Source of the DNA: Apibacter raozihei
Lineage (GTDB): Bacteria; Bacteroidota; Bacteroidia; Flavobacteriales; Weeksellaceae
Direction of reading: 5' to 3'
DNA: 64,000 nucleotides
NCBI RefSeq assembly: GCF_004014855.1
Contig: NZ_CP034930.1
Span: 682,001-746,000, forward strand
The position numbers were made by a program, and so were the translations under genes. This document shows positions 33,889 to 42,835 of this stretch, piece by piece (position 1 is the stretch's first letter; each line of letters starts with the position of its first letter). The notes below the pieces were generated by a model, which worked only from the letters and a program-made list of their open reading frames with translations, made no database searches and was not told where the DNA came from.

Positions 33889-34410
33889 ATGGAATTTATT
33901 GAAAAATTTTTTCACGATTATCATCTTCAAATCATAAGCACTTTAGCGGCATGTGTCGCTACCCCTTTATTAAAAATCATTATAAGGAAAATTATTTACC
34001 GCTATGGGGTTAATTCTCAAATCAACGATTTACGTACAAAGATTGTAATAAAATACGTTAATATTTTAATTAACATATTATTCTCTGTATTTCTTATTAC
34101 AATATGGGGTGTCACTCCTCAATGGATATTTGCCTCATTCGCTTCTGTATTTGCTATTGTTGGAGTTGCATTTTTTGCTCAATGGTCGTTGTTGAGTAAT
34201 GTTACAGCTGGATTAATCATATATTTTACTGTTCCTTTTAGAATTGGTGACACGATAAAAATTCTTGATAAAGATAATCCTATTGAAGCTGTAGTTGAAG
34301 ATATAAAGGCTTTTTATATAAATCTGAGAACCGTTGAGGGGGAATTTATTACTATACCCAATAGTCTTATATTGCAAAAGGTTATATCTATTGTAAATCG
34401 TGTAGATTGA
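33889..34410 (+). CDS. MscS-type mechanosensitive channel, short form
   Basis: A 173-residue protein of the MscS family. Three hydrophobic helices precede the beta domain; TM3-like FAIVGVAFFAQWSLLSNVTAGLIIYFTVPFRIGDTIKI (about 92-125) and a short beta domain (VEGEFITIPNSLILQKVI) are clear. The large C-terminal cage domain of MscS is missing, so it is a minimal form, similar to small MscS proteins common in Bacteroidota. It releases solutes on hypo-osmotic shock. It follows the ArsC-like gene by 9 bp and ends before a terminator. Confidence 0.88.
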   Translation: MEFIEKFFHDYHLQIISTLAACVATPLLKIIIRKIIYRYGVNSQINDLRTKIVIKYVNILINILFSVFLITIWGVTPQWIFASFASVFAIVGVAFFAQWSLLSNVTAGLIIYFTVPFRIGDTIKILDKDNPIEAVVEDIKAFYINLRTVEGEFITIPNSLILQKVISIVNRVD

Positions 34411-34419
34411 GTTAAAAAA

Positions 34420-34443
34420 AGCCGGAATTAATTAATTCCGGCT
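34420..34443. terminator. Bidirectional terminator between mscS and sucC
   Basis: A 24-bp perfect palindrome whose arm reads AGCCGGAATTAA lies in the gap between the converging genes, with A- and T-rich flanks; it can end both transcripts. Confidence 0.85.
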
Positions 34444-34471
34444 GATATATTTAAAAAAATTGAAATTAAAT

Positions 34472-35665
34472 TTACGATAATGATTCTTTCACAGCATTGG
34501 CTGCATCTTCTAGAGTTATTGCAGACAATACTTTCAGTCCACTGTCATCAATCATTTTCTTAGCTATTTCAGCATTGGTTCCTTGTAAACGTACTATGAT
34601 AGGTACTTTTATAAAGTCCCCCATATTTTTATATGCGTCTAAGATTCCCTGAGCTACCCGGTCACATCGAACAATTCCGCCAAAGATATTTACTAGTATA
34701 GCTTTTACTGCATCATCTTTTAATATGATTCTGAAAGCTTTTTCTACTCTCTCAGCATCTGCGGTTCCTCCGACATCCAAGAAATTTGCAGGATTTCCTC
34801 CAGATAACTTAATGATATCCATTGTAGCCATTGCTAATCCTGCTCCATTTACCATACAACCTACATTCCCATCTAACTTAACAAAGTTAAGACCTGCTTC
34901 ACCGGCTTCCACTTCAGTAGGATCTTCTTCTCTAACATCTCTCAATGCTAGGTAATCCTGATGACGAAATAATGCATTATTATCTATGGTTACTTTAGCA
35001 TCTACTGCTGCAATTTTATTATCAGATGTTTTTAATACAGGATTGATTTCAAACAAAGTAGCATCACTTTCAATATACGCTTTATAAAGAGAAGTAACAA
35101 ACCGAACCATATCTTTGAATGCATCTCCTGTAACTCCTAAGTTAAATGCTATTTTTCTTGCCTGAAAACTTTGCAGTCCTACTGCAGGATCTATTTCTTC
35201 AGTGAAAATTCTTTCCGGAGTTTTTTCTGCCACGGCTTCAATATCCATTCCTCCTTCTGTAGAATAAATAATCATATTTTTACCTTTGGCTCTGTCTAAT
35301 AAAACAGACATATAAAATTCTTCAACCTCAGACTCTCCCGGATAATACATATCTTCAGCAATAAAAACCTGATGTACTTTTTTCCCTTCTTTTGATGTTT
35401 GGGGAGTTATAAGGTTCATCCCGATAATTTCAGACGATTTTTCTTTAACCTCATCCAGTGTTTTAGCTAGTTTTACTCCACCGCCTTTTCCTCTTCCACC
35501 TGCATGTATTTGAGCTTTAACCACCCACCAGTTTGTTCCGGTTTTATCGGTCATTTCTTTTGCTGCATTAACAGCTTCATCGGGTGTAGTTGCTACGATT
35601 CCTCTTTGAACTCTTACTCCGAATGATGAAAGTATTTCTTTTCCTTGATATTCATGTAAATTCAT
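34472..35665 (-). CDS. sucC: Succinyl-CoA ligase, beta subunit
   Basis: A 397-residue ATP-grasp subunit of the TCA cycle enzyme making succinate and ATP (or GTP) from succinyl-CoA. N-terminal MNLHEYQGKEIL, the KAQIHAGGRGKGGGVKL nucleotide loop and the C-terminal NIFGGIVRCDRVAQGI block that contacts the alpha subunit are intact. sucD is not adjacent in this window, which is common in Flavobacteria. A -7 box TATATTTG is at 35722-35729. Confidence 0.97.
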   Translation of the reverse strand: MNLHEYQGKEILSSFGVRVQRGIVATTPDEAVNAAKEMTDKTGTNWWVVKAQIHAGGRGKGGGVKLAKTLDEVKEKSSEIIGMNLITPQTSKEGKKVHQVFIAEDMYYPGESEVEEFYMSVLLDRAKGKNMIIYSTEGGMDIEAVAEKTPERIFTEEIDPAVGLQSFQARKIAFNLGVTGDAFKDMVRFVTSLYKAYIESDATLFEINPVLKTSDNKIAAVDAKVTIDNNALFRHQDYLALRDVREEDPTEVEAGEAGLNFVKLDGNVGCMVNGAGLAMATMDIIKLSGGNPANFLDVGGTADAERVEKAFRIILKDDAVKAILVNIFGGIVRCDRVAQGILDAYKNMGDFIKVPIIVRLQGTNAEIAKKMIDDSGLKVLSAITLEDAANAVKESLS

Positions 35666-35721
35666 GGTATGATATTTTTTTGCGGTTTACACTAATATTA
35701 TTTTAATAAACGTAAAGTTGA

Positions 35722-35729
35722 CAAATATA
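35722..35729 (-). promoter_or_regulatory. -7 box (TATATTTG) of sucC
   Basis: The minus strand reads TATATTTG 57 bp before the sucC start codon. Confidence 0.5.
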
Positions 35730-35952
35730 CTGATTTTTGTCAGATGTATATAAATTTATTGTTCTGCTTACAACCGCTTATTTGATTATTTATCAGCTAA
35801 TAATCAGGATTGATTTTTACATTTTGTAAAATATAATATCTAAATTAATGATTATTTACCTTAATATACAAATTAACAGGTACTTAATTTAAAAAGTATA
35901 TAAAAAAACCAATTAATTAATTCTTAATATATAAATATAAAATAAATATTTT

Positions 35953-35960
35953 ACCTTTGA
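35953..35960 (+). promoter_or_regulatory. -7 box (TACCTTTG) of the hydrolase gene
   Basis: TACCTTTG lies 33 bp before the ATG at 35993 and matches TAnnTTTG. Confidence 0.5.
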
Positions 35961-35992
35961 AATAAAAAATTCAATTTAAAATACTAATTTTT

Positions 35993-37324
35993 ATGAAAAA
36001 ATTTACATTATTTGCCTTTATTTGTATATTATCGACTTTTACTTCTTGTACGGATGATGATATTTACATCCATACATCTCAACAAAATATTAAAAGCATA
36101 AACAGACTGTCTTATGATGATCTTTCACAAATGGAGCTATTTTTTAAAAGTTCAATCTCAGCTTACAACAGTATTCCGGGGATTAATTTAGATTTCAGCA
36201 ATTTTAATTTAGCTAAACAAAAAGAAACTTTAACTAATAAGGGACTGCATTTGGATAGTTTATACGTAAGTGTATACAAAATTAATTATAAGGAACAACA
36301 TCCGGGCCGAAAGGGTACTTTTATAAATAATTCCGGGATTTTACTCCTACCTAGTAAAAGCATTCTTTCCGATGGAAAAAGCTGTAAGCTGGTTATCATT
36401 GCTCCGGGAGCATACACAGGTAAGAATGAAGCTGCTTCAGCAATTTATCAGGATAAAGAATTATTAAACAACCAGGTATTTGAAAACAAGCTTACCAACT
36501 TTTTTAATAATCTTTTAGCCGTAGAAGGTTTTGCTGTATTAATTCCGGATTACCCAGGGTTTGGAGACTCTTATGGTGAATGCTCTATTCCTGTCCTAGA
36601 AGCACAGCCTATGGCTAATTCCCTTATTAATTTAACTAAAACAGCTCAACGAGTAATTTCTAAACTTAATTACAGCCAAAAGAACGGCGTCATTCTTTCC
36701 GGATATTCATTAGGAGGGTATACCAGTGGATTAGCCGGCAAAAAAAATGAAACAGATAGAAATGAATTAAACGTTGATTTACTTCTAGTTGGTGGTGCTT
36801 TAACTTCATTACCTTATCTTGCTGATGAAGTAAAAAAAGATCATCAAACTATGGAGCATTTAATTTTCCCTTGGGCTGTCATGGCTTATCAACATAATGG
36901 ATATCCTAATCTAAAACTGGATAATGTAATTCTTAAAGATCAGCAACCAAATATAAACGAATATCTTTTATCCGGTAAATATTCTGCATTGGATATTATT
37001 ACCAATAATTTATTTCCTGTTAACAGCTCAGATTTTTATACTTCTGAATTCAGATCTTCCGAAAGCAGTAATTCTGATTATGCCTACTTAAAACAGATAC
37101 TTACTGAAAATAGTTTTAGCCCATGGAAGAATAAAACGAAATTTCAAATGATTCATGCAATAAATGACCATACTGCATACTATGAACCAGCTAAGAGATT
37201 CGCAGATGAAACCAATCAAATGGGAGGAAATGTTACTTTTGAAACTACTATAGGTGCACATAGTGAGGGTGCCCTGTTTTTTTATCAGAGACTTTTAGAA
37301 AATTCTATAGAATTAAATAAATAA
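35993..37324 (+). CDS. Secreted alpha/beta hydrolase lipoprotein (lipase-like)
   Basis: A 443-residue lipoprotein (type II signal, Cys19) with an alpha/beta hydrolase domain. The nucleophile elbow GYSLGGY carries Ser239, preceded by an acyl-binding-type segment VIIAPGAYTGK and a DYPGFGDS loop. A late IHAINDHTAYYEP gives a candidate Asp and GAHSEG a candidate His. The overall pattern resembles secretory lipases. The first ~100 residues, after an acidic TDDDIYI stretch, have no recognised domain. Located at the cell surface or periplasm; esters or lipids are the likely substrates, unproven. Confidence 0.82.
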   Translation: MKKFTLFAFICILSTFTSCTDDDIYIHTSQQNIKSINRLSYDDLSQMELFFKSSISAYNSIPGINLDFSNFNLAKQKETLTNKGLHLDSLYVSVYKINYKEQHPGRKGTFINNSGILLLPSKSILSDGKSCKLVIIAPGAYTGKNEAASAIYQDKELLNNQVFENKLTNFFNNLLAVEGFAVLIPDYPGFGDSYGECSIPVLEAQPMANSLINLTKTAQRVISKLNYSQKNGVILSGYSLGGYTSGLAGKKNETDRNELNVDLLLVGGALTSLPYLADEVKKDHQTMEHLIFPWAVMAYQHNGYPNLKLDNVILKDQQPNINEYLLSGKYSALDIITNNLFPVNSSDFYTSEFRSSESSNSDYAYLKQILTENSFSPWKNKTKFQMIHAINDHTAYYEPAKRFADETNQMGGNVTFETTIGAHSEGALFFYQRLLENSIELNK

Positions 37325-37341
37325 ATGCTTCCACATTTTTA

Positions 37342-37388
37342 AATAAATACAAAGGCATACTCCGATGGAGTATGCCTTTGTATTTATT
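37342..37388. terminator. Strong bidirectional terminator between the hydrolase and S9 peptidase genes
   Basis: A 22-bp perfect inverted repeat (37342-37363 with 37367-37388; core AAAGGCATACTCC) with a 3-nt loop lies in the gap between convergent genes. Confidence 0.9.
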
Positions 37389-37411
37389 TTCAGAATTTAT
37401 ATTAGAAATTT

Positions 37412-39379
37412 TTAAAGAGTTTCTTTTAACCATTTAAAAAACTCTTTTTGCCAGATAATTCCGTTTTGTGGCTGTTGAACCCAATGACTTTCTTCAGGAA
37501 AGAATAGCAACCTGCTCTTTATACCTTTTAACTGAGCTACCTGAAAAGCTTCCAAACCCTGAGTATAAGGTACTCTATAATCCCTTCCTCCATGAATCAC
37601 TAATATTGGAGTATCCCACTTTTCTACTAATTTTATCGGATTAAATTCTTTATAAGCTTTTGGCTGTGGATTATTCCAATAGGAACCTCCGAGATCATAA
37701 TTCGGGAAGAAAACTTCTTCAGTAGTTCCATACATAGATTCTAAATCAAATACGCCGCAATGAGCAATAAACGTTTTAAATCTTTTGTTATGTATACCCG
37801 CCAGATAATACACTGAATATCCTCCATAACTTGCCCCTACTGCTCCTAGCCTGTTTTTATCGACATACGATTCTTTTGAAATTTCGTCTATTGCTGATAG
37901 ATAATCACGCATAGGCTGACCACCCCAATCTCCTGAGATTTCTTCATTCCATTTTACACCAAAGGAAGGTAAACCTCTACGGTTAGGAGCTACAATTATA
38001 TAATTGTTTGCAGCCATAATCTGAAAATTCCATCGGAAACTATAAAACTGGGAAACTGTACTTTGAGGACCTCCCTGACAATACAATAATGTTGGATATT
38101 TCTTGTTTTTGTCGAAATTTGGCGGAAATATTACCCATACCAGCATTTTTTTTCCATCCGTTGTATCGACCCATCTTTCTTCAACCCTTCCCATCGCTAT
38201 TTTGCTATAAGCTTCATCGTTAACACTTGTTAGCTTGGTCTGCTCTCCTGTCTTTATATGAACTTTGTATACTTCTGAGGCATGGTTCATATCCTCTCTT
38301 CCTCCCACCAGGTAATCACCACACTGAAAAATGCTTGTGAAATCGTGTTGCCCCTTAGTTATCTGACGGATTTTTTTAGTTTTTACATCTAACTCATAAT
38401 ACTGTTCTGTAGCATTTATTCCTGCGATGAAATATATATAATTTCCCAGCTTACCCCAAATGTAACTTCCAACTGTATTATCCCATCCGGACGTAAGGTT
38501 TTCTGTTTTCTTTGTTTTTAAACTGTATATTTTAATATCATTTTTATCAGCTTCGTATCCATCGGTCTTCATAGAAAGCCATGATATATATTGCCCATCG
38601 GGACTAAATGTTGGATTAACATCATATCCTTGATTATCCGAAGTTATGTTTATTGTTTTTTGTGTAGATACTTCATACAAGTAAATGTCTGTATTTGTAG
38701 AAATAGCATCTGCGGTTCCGAACATTTTTTTTGACTGATACACCAGATACTTTCCATCAGGAGAAAACGAATAATTTTCGGAATTAAACATTTCATCTTT
38801 GTTGATATCTGTAAGTGATTTTGTTGATGAGCCAATTAATATGTGTTCAAAATTCCCATCTTTCCAACTATCCCAATGACGATACATCAAATGATCATAT
38901 ACTTTCGCATCCGATTTTTCTAATTCGGGATACATATCAGCTCCAGACACTTTTTCTAATTTTACTGGCATGGAAACAGCCATCTGTTTAGAATCTTCAG
39001 ACAAAACCAACCCTGCAAGCTTTTCATTTTCTTCATTAATCTTTACAGACTCTCCGTTTATAAGGTTATAGGAGAAAACTGCATCTCCGGAAGAATAATA
39101 TAAAATATTATCCCCTTTGAAGAATAAAGCCTTTTCTTTTTCAGGCGTTTGAGTAATCTGCTTAACTTTACCCTCCAAAGTTACTCTGTATAAATCACGG
39201 GAACTATTATTATCCTTAATATTATAATATTGAACACCGTAAATGATATCTCCTTTTTCGTTTACTGCATCAACTGATACCCTTCCTAAACTCCAAAGCA
39301 TTTCAGGAGTTAAATTTTGTTTTTGAGCCATAGAAAAAATTCCTAATAAAACAGCCGCTAACAGACTAATTTTTTTCAT
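37412..39379 (-). CDS. S9 family peptidase (DPP-IV/acylaminoacyl peptidase type)
   Basis: A 655-residue secreted serine peptidase: signal peptide (about 1-18), WD40-like beta-propeller (about 30-390, with typical SFSPDGKYLVYQSKK and FSPDGQYISWLS blades) and a C-terminal alpha/beta hydrolase domain. The nucleophile is Ser517 in GASYGGYS, with the candidate Asp in HGGRDYRVP and His in EESHWV close to the end. It removes dipeptides or acyl-aminoacids from peptides in the periplasm. A -7 box is at 39403-39410. The exact specificity (DPP5-like) is not determined. Confidence 0.92.
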   Translation of the reverse strand: MKKISLLAAVLLGIFSMAQKQNLTPEMLWSLGRVSVDAVNEKGDIIYGVQYYNIKDNNSSRDLYRVTLEGKVKQITQTPEKEKALFFKGDNILYYSSGDAVFSYNLINGESVKINEENEKLAGLVLSEDSKQMAVSMPVKLEKVSGADMYPELEKSDAKVYDHLMYRHWDSWKDGNFEHILIGSSTKSLTDINKDEMFNSENYSFSPDGKYLVYQSKKMFGTADAISTNTDIYLYEVSTQKTINITSDNQGYDVNPTFSPDGQYISWLSMKTDGYEADKNDIKIYSLKTKKTENLTSGWDNTVGSYIWGKLGNYIYFIAGINATEQYYELDVKTKKIRQITKGQHDFTSIFQCGDYLVGGREDMNHASEVYKVHIKTGEQTKLTSVNDEAYSKIAMGRVEERWVDTTDGKKMLVWVIFPPNFDKNKKYPTLLYCQGGPQSTVSQFYSFRWNFQIMAANNYIIVAPNRRGLPSFGVKWNEEISGDWGGQPMRDYLSAIDEISKESYVDKNRLGAVGASYGGYSVYYLAGIHNKRFKTFIAHCGVFDLESMYGTTEEVFFPNYDLGGSYWNNPQPKAYKEFNPIKLVEKWDTPILVIHGGRDYRVPYTQGLEAFQVAQLKGIKSRLLFFPEESHWVQQPQNGIIWQKEFFKWLKETL

Positions 39380-39402
39380 TAATACTTCACTTATTTTAAA
39401 TT

Positions 39403-39410
39403 CAAATTTA
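39403..39410 (-). promoter_or_regulatory. -7 box (TAAATTTG) of the S9 peptidase gene
   Basis: The minus strand reads TAAATTTG 24 bp before the start codon at 39379. Confidence 0.5.
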
Positions 39411-39532
39411 CATTATTTCCAGTATTATACCTTCACTTACATAGAGATTTAAAATTTTAATAATTTCCTACTTTAATATTTACGGAATGGCATAATTATT
39501 TCGGAATAATAATATATAAAATATAATTTAAT

Positions 39533-40138
39533 ATGGCAATTTTAGTATTATTCAGACACGGACAAAGTGTATGGAATCTGGAAAATAAATTTACAGGATG
39601 GGTAGACGTTGATCTTACCGATAAAGGAAGAGAGGAAGCTAAGGAAGCTGGAGACAAATTAAAAGGAATGCATTTTGATTATGCTTATTCCTCCGAACTT
39701 AAAAGAGCTCAGGAGACACTCAATATAGCTTTGAATGAAGCGGGAATAAAAAATGTGCCTACCATCTATAATAAAGCATTAAATGAGAGAATGTACGGTG
39801 ATTTGCAAGGATTAAATAAAGCCGAGACTGCTAAAAAATTTGGAGATGAACAGGTGCACCAATGGAGAAGAAGTTATGATATAGCTCCCCCTAACGGAGA
39901 AAGTCTTAAAGATACAGCAGAAAGGGTTATTCCTTATTTTGAAAAAGAAATTATTCCGAAACTGAAAGAGGAAAAAAACATAGTCATTGCAGCTCATGGT
40001 AATAGTTTAAGAGCTCTGATTATGTATCTTGAAAAACTTACTCCTGATGAAATAATCAATTTTGAAATTGCAACTGGCGTACCTCGTGAGTATGATTTGG
40101 ATCAAAATTTAAAAATTATTAAGGTTAAAAACTTATAA
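39533..40138 (+). CDS. gpmA: 2,3-bisphosphoglycerate-dependent phosphoglycerate mutase, short form
   Basis: A 201-residue histidine phosphatase-fold enzyme of glycolysis. The phosphorylated His is in LFRHGQSVWN, followed by NKFTGWVDVDLTDKG, and the second catalytic His in AAHGNSLRAL. E. coli GpmA has 250 residues; this ~200-residue variant lacking an insert near the C terminus is usual for Bacteroidota and alphaproteobacteria. The gene is monocistronic and shares a terminator with the convergent nuclease gene. Confidence 0.94.
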   Translation: MAILVLFRHGQSVWNLENKFTGWVDVDLTDKGREEAKEAGDKLKGMHFDYAYSSELKRAQETLNIALNEAGIKNVPTIYNKALNERMYGDLQGLNKAETAKKFGDEQVHQWRRSYDIAPPNGESLKDTAERVIPYFEKEIIPKLKEEKNIVIAAHGNSLRALIMYLEKLTPDEIINFEIATGVPREYDLDQNLKIIKVKNL

Positions 40139-40152
40139 AATATTCTTAGAGA

Positions 40153-40190
40153 AATAAAAATGTCCTGAACTGGTTCAGGACATTTTTATT
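40153..40190. terminator. Bidirectional terminator between gpmA and the nuclease gene
   Basis: A 17-bp perfect inverted repeat (40153-40169 with 40174-40190; core TGTCCTGAA), 4-nt loop CTGG, with A/T-rich ends. The right arm overlaps the last 2 bases of the nuclease gene stop region. Confidence 0.9.
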
Positions 40191-40671
40191 ATTTACGTTT
40201 TCTAAAATCCCAGGGAGCTATCGGCTTTTTTAAGCTCCATATATTTAATTTGCTTTTTCTTGCCTGCTGTGCCAGCTTTAAATAATGACTTGAATAGGTG
40301 TATTTGTACTTCCATGCCAAACCATTTTTCAGCAATTCTTCATTAACGTTTTTTCCTTCAACTTTAACAATTCCTAACGTTCTTTTATATCTGTCGATTC
40401 CTTTAATTTCTACAGTTACATTTTTACCAAAGCATATTGTACTGGTAAATGTTCGTGCTTTAGTCCCGAAATCCTGTTTCTTTTCCGGACAATCAATTCC
40501 ATACAACCGGATTTTTACTTGTTTTTTATCTTCTGTAAGAATTGTAATCGTATCTCCATCAGCCACTTTTATCACTTTCCCTGTTAAGGTTGCTGTTTTT
40601 TGAAATCCTAAACAGAATAAAATGCATAAAAGCAATAACTTAATTCTCCATAAGAGATTAACCTTAGTCAT
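40189..40671 (-). CDS. Thermonuclease (staphylococcal nuclease-like) family protein
   Basis: A 160-residue SNase-fold protein with a membrane-anchor-type signal (about 8-25, no clear cleavage) and the catalytic triad pattern: Arg in IRLYGID, Glu in CPEKKQD and Arg in DRYKRTLGIV. GTKAR and the KYSSHYLKLAQQARKSKLNIWS end of the fold are present. It cuts DNA and RNA with Ca2+; as an exported enzyme it may take nucleotides from outside. It is located in the envelope or outside. Confidence 0.9.
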   Translation of the reverse strand: MTKVNLLWRIKLLLLCILFCLGFQKTATLTGKVIKVADGDTITILTEDKKQVKIRLYGIDCPEKKQDFGTKARTFTSTICFGKNVTVEIKGIDRYKRTLGIVKVEGKNVNEELLKNGLAWKYKYTYSSHYLKLAQQARKSKLNIWSLKKPIAPWDFRKRK

Positions 40672-40714
40672 AAATTCAGATATAAAAGGCTGTGATACTA
40701 ATACAAATTATTAA

Positions 40715-41956
40715 TTACTGTCTGGTGGCTCTAACTTCTCCGTAACCTATGAGAGCATCATAAGTACCTCCAAATGGCACATAATAGATTAATGCCTGAT
40801 ATAAATTTTCTGTCTGCCAAAATGAACCGGGAATTTCTGAAAAACTAATTCTACCTGATTTTTTATCTTTGGTAGCAATGGTATAATTATAAAACCCCTG
40901 CTTAAGTAAACATGTTTTTTCATATCCTCTTTGCTCTTCATTAAATTCCATTTTATTACTTTCCGATATATCATAATTGTTAAACAGACCCACAACATAA
41001 AGATCTTTATCGTCAACCGGATTAGTTGAATTTACAAAAAAACTTACGGGTGTGTAATCACCTTCATTTCGTGCATCCCTTTCCTGGCTTAAATCAAATC
41101 TACGAAAATAAAATGCCCCGTTTACATCTGGATTATACGTATAATCTAAAGGATATGGTATCACCGGATATAACCAGATATTATATTTTCCTTCTGATTC
41201 AAAAACTCTATATACTCCGTATCCGGCTACTGTTATGTTTTTTGTATCAAATGTAAAAAATTCATTACCTCCTTCAAATGCATTGGTTAATTGACCAAAA
41301 GTGAATAAATTTCCATTAATAAACTGGGGAGATATATTACATTGAGCAACTTTCCAATTATTATTCTGTAAGATACATAAGGAAAGTTGATTATTTCTTA
41401 TTGAACCTTGATTAGAAGGAATGGATGCCTCTACAATCACACGTTGTGTTATATCCGGATTTTGTACTGATGAATACCTTTCATATTTCACTCCAACTTC
41501 TGCCTGCGGCTCATAATACAATATTTTTTTACTAAACACTGGTTTCCTATCTGCATCATATACTGTAAAGAGATAATTTCCTGATACTTTCGGACGCATG
41601 TCATTATTAGGAAATTCCAGAGTGTAGTGCGTATAGTTTTGTCGTGTATTAAATGAAGATTGATATTCATAAATCTGTGATTGAGTATATCCATCTATGT
41701 ATTCCGATTCAAAGAGATTGTCTTTTTCCCAGTTTCTATCGTAATGCCTGATTGAATAATAAAGCCTTTCATAGCCTTTATCCAACATATCAAATGATAA
41801 TATAAATTTATCTCCTAGTTTTAAAATTGTAGTTTCATCATTAGTTTCAGGATTAAAAAACTGTATTCCATTCACACTCTTGTCGTAAACTTTTTCTTCT
41901 GCCTGCTGTGCCATTAAGGCCAAAGGAAATAATAAATTTATCAGTAATTTTCTCAT
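40715..41956 (-). CDS. Type IX secretion system plug protein (DUF5103)
   Basis: A 413-residue exported protein (signal peptide about 1-16, cleavage after MAQQ) of the DUF5103 family, which matches the plug protein that closes the SprA translocon of the T9SS when no substrate is present. Seen motifs: FSFDMLDKGYERLYYSIRHYDRNWEKDNLFESEYIDGY near residues 50-87 and GYVNDYTYNPDVNG-like middle. It shows that the organism has a type IX secretion system. The gene stands alone. The assignment rests on family resemblance, and I cannot see SprA here. Confidence 0.85.
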   Translation of the reverse strand: MRKLLINLLFPLALMAQQAEEKVYDKSVNGIQFFNPETNDETTILKLGDKFILSFDMLDKGYERLYYSIRHYDRNWEKDNLFESEYIDGYTQSQIYEYQSSFNTRQNYTHYTLEFPNNDMRPKVSGNYLFTVYDADRKPVFSKKILYYEPQAEVGVKYERYSSVQNPDITQRVIVEASIPSNQGSIRNNQLSLCILQNNNWKVAQCNISPQFINGNLFTFGQLTNAFEGGNEFFTFDTKNITVAGYGVYRVFESEGKYNIWLYPVIPYPLDYTYNPDVNGAFYFRRFDLSQERDARNEGDYTPVSFFVNSTNPVDDKDLYVVGLFNNYDISESNKMEFNEEQRGYEKTCLLKQGFYNYTIATKDKKSGRISFSEIPGSFWQTENLYQALIYYVPFGGTYDALIGYGEVRATRQ

Positions 41957-42132
41957 AGATACTTAATAATTATAATTTAAATACTTCTTGCCTATTTACA
42001 TGGGTCAAGATAATAAAAAAAATCTCCATCAGAATCAATATTTCTGATTATAATATGTGAAAATTTATAATCTAATTTTTTTTAGAAACTATACTATTTT
42101 TAAAAAAAGTTAGGATTTGTAAAAAATAAAAA

Positions 42133-42151
42133 ATGGAGCCTACTACTCCAT
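42133..42151 (-). terminator. Terminator at the end of the met-mtgA gene group
   Basis: ATGGAG/CTCCAT 6-bp stem with a 7-nt loop lies 6 bp past the mtgA stop codon. On the minus strand it is followed by a T-rich run from the plus-strand A-run at 42121-42132. Confidence 0.6.
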
Positions 42152-42156
42152 CAGTT

Positions 42157-42816
42157 TTAAGAAAAGACCAATTTTCCGCCTAAATTAGACATCTGCCTCA
42201 TGATCCAAATTTTTCGCTTTTGAATATATCTTCCGTTTATTTTTTTTCCATATTCTCTTGGATTTGGTAACAAGGCTGCCAGTGTAGCCGCCTCTGCTTT
42301 TGTAAGATTTGATGCTGATTTATTAAAATAATGATTTGCGGCAGCCTGAACTCCATAAATACCGTCTCCGAATTCAGCAACATTTAAATATACTTCCAAT
42401 ATTCTCTGTTTCTTCCAAATCAGCTCTATTAATCCAGTAAAATAAGTCTCCAGTCCTTTTCTTACATAGTTTCTTCCATCCCAAAGAAAAACATTTTTTG
42501 CGGTTTGCTGGGAAATTGTACTGGCACCTCTTTTAGGTGCTCCGTCTTTTTCAATAATTTTTTGAATTTCTTTAAAATCAAATCCACTATGAGTGAGAAA
42601 GTTCTGATCTTCACTGGATACTACAGCCAGCTGCATTGAATTGGCAATCTGATCTAAGGGTACCCATTCTTTTTTTATTGAACTTCCATTGACAAAATAT
42701 CTTTTCAACATAAGTTCAGTAAAGGGAACGGGAACCCATTTATAAACGAAAGTCATTACAATGGATAATAAAAATAATCCTATCAATATTCTTTTTATCC
42801 ACTTAAATATTTTCAT
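42157..42816 (-). CDS. mtgA: Monofunctional peptidoglycan glycosyltransferase MtgA
   Basis: A 219-residue GT51 enzyme that polymerises glycan strands from lipid II. One N-terminal membrane helix (about 11-30), then the GT51 domain with the catalytic Glu in VVSSEDQNFLTHSGFD (about 65-80), the GASTISQQTAKN block and the YLNVAEFGDGIYG block. It follows metQ by 19 bp on the same strand, so cotranscription with the methionine importer is likely; a functional link is not apparent. Confidence 0.93.
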   Translation of the reverse strand: MKIFKWIKRILIGLFLLSIVMTFVYKWVPVPFTELMLKRYFVNGSSIKKEWVPLDQIANSMQLAVVSSEDQNFLTHSGFDFKEIQKIIEKDGAPKRGASTISQQTAKNVFLWDGRNYVRKGLETYFTGLIELIWKKQRILEVYLNVAEFGDGIYGVQAAANHYFNKSASNLTKAEAATLAALLPNPREYGKKINGRYIQKRKIWIMRQMSNLGGKLVFS

Positions 42817-42835
42817 TTTTAATGTTTAAAGTTTA

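Larger units (their letters stand above)
35666..35992. other. Divergent promoter region between sucC and the secreted hydrolase
   Basis: 327 bp, AT-rich. It holds the sucC -7 box (35722-35729) with an adjoining CTGA-N6-TCAG inverted repeat at 35730-35743, and the hydrolase -7 box at 35953-35960. No gene or RNA is seen. Confidence 0.6.
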
